A stretch of 6,663 nt of DNA from Prevotellaceae bacterium UBA1743 (GTDB taxonomy: Bacteria; Bacteroidota; Bacteroidia; Bacteroidales; Bacteroidaceae), in contig DCHV01000016.1 of the NCBI GenBank assembly GCA_002314945.1, positions 488 to 7,150 on the forward strand, given 5' to 3'. Positions within the stretch are counted from its first letter, which is position 1. Each line of letters starts with the position of its first letter. This document shows, one piece after another, positions 6,465-6,663 of the stretch. Position numbers and translations under genes: made by a program. The notes under the pieces are model-generated. The model did no database searches. It saw only the letters and a program-made list of their open reading frames with translations, and was not told the DNA's origin.

Positions 6465-6495
6465 AAAAAGACCCTCAAATCTCCTTCGGAGGGGT
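6462..6495 (-). terminator. Possible minus-strand terminator just upstream of rsfS
   Basis: Read on the minus strand, ACCC and TC (6495-6489, with one bulged C at 6491) pair with GAGGGT (6476-6471), then one C and eight T (6469-6462) follow. The hairpin has 6 bp with a bulge and a 12-nt loop; an inner CTCC/GGAG stem (6481-6484 with 6488-6491) competes. The T-run is good but the stem is modest. No minus-strand gene is visible upstream of it here, so its client, if any, is unknown. Confidence 0.35.
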
Positions 6496-6510
6496 AGTTG
6501 TGTTTCAAAT

Positions 6511-6534
6511 CCCTCTATTTGATGAATAGAAGGG
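6511..6534. repeat. Intergenic inverted repeat
   Basis: CCCT and CTATT (6511-6519) pair with AATAG and AGGG (6525-6534), with one bulged A and a 5-nt loop, giving 9 bp. No T-run follows on either strand, so it is not a typical intrinsic terminator. It lies midway between the rsfS and tRNA promoters. The rest of 6403-6640 shows no coding sequence. Confidence 0.45.
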
Positions 6535-6586
6535 CAAAGCGTATGAACAGAAATAACGAATTATTTGTATTTTTTTCTCTGAAAGA

Positions 6587-6617
6587 TTTGTCGGTTCGGA
6601 AAAAGTGAGTACCTTTG
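6587..6617 (+). promoter_or_regulatory. Bacteroidota-type promoter for the tRNA gene
   Basis: TTTG at 6587-6590, a 19-bp spacer and TACCTTTG at 6610-6617 match the consensus exactly. The predicted start near 6624 leaves about 17 nt of 5' leader before the mature tRNA end. It faces right, divergent from the rsfS promoter. Confidence 0.75.
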
Positions 6618-6640
6618 CAGCCGCAAATGCAACAGAATTT

Positions 6641-6663
6641 TGGGCTATGGTGTAATGGTAACA
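6641..6663 (+). tRNA. tRNA-Gln, 5' part only (cut by window end)
   Basis: The last 23 nt, TGGGCTATGGTGTAATGGTA plus ACA, read as the 5' acceptor strand (TGGGCTA), linker and D-arm with the A-TGG-TAA pattern of a tRNA D-loop. A T at position 1 is characteristic of bacterial tRNA-Gln, and the sequence resembles other bacterial tRNA-Gln 5' halves. The anticodon lies outside the window, so the amino acid is inferred. A tRNA promoter sits at the right distance upstream. Confidence 0.75.

Noticed and set aside
6641..6663. tRNA-Glu as identity of the partial tRNA
   Set aside because: Bacterial tRNA-Glu normally starts with G; the T at position 1 fits tRNA-Gln better. The anticodon is outside the window, so this stays provisional.

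Overview
The window looks like core chromosome of a Bacteroidota bacterium, most likely Bacteroidales and close to Prevotella. Three promoters match the Bacteroidota sigma-ABfr pattern (TTTG at -33, 19-20 bp spacer, TAnnTTTG at -7). Start codons mostly follow A/T-rich stretches rather than strong Shine-Dalgarno sequences, and the FtsH, RsfS, CdsA and CorA proteins read like Bacteroidales versions. The genus is an inference. I see no insertion sequence, phage gene, CRISPR array or defence system.

Layout, left to right. Positions 1-158 hold two tandem, promoter-like repeat units, each built around an AT-rich palindrome; the second unit contains a perfect promoter. A leader of about 130 nt follows, with a possible 11-codon ORF (182-217) abutting a hairpin (218-254). 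Then come corA (294-1220, +), a CorA-family divalent-cation channel, and a 618-residue protein with five DUF349 repeats (1334-3190, +). A hairpin at 3218-3246 probably terminates transcription from both sides. On the minus strand, read right to left, lie rsfS (6402-6043), ftsH (6019-4109) and cdsA (4112-3264). They are tightly packed (23-nt gap, then a 4-nt ATGA overlap) behind one clear promoter at 6464-6433. Positions 6403-6640 form a divergent intergenic region with two hairpins and a promoter facing right. The window ends 23 nt into a tRNA gene, probably tRNA-Gln.

How the genes fit together. The minus-strand operon combines ribosome silencing (RsfS), membrane-protein quality control (FtsH) and the committed step of phospholipid synthesis (CdsA), so it is a translation and membrane-maintenance housekeeping unit. 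CorA adds Mg2+ homeostasis on the other strand. The DUF349 protein has no function I can assign. The genes themselves are ordinary. The least explained part of the window is the tandem palindromic promoter region and leader upstream of corA, where two repeat copies keep base pairing but not sequence in their centres.
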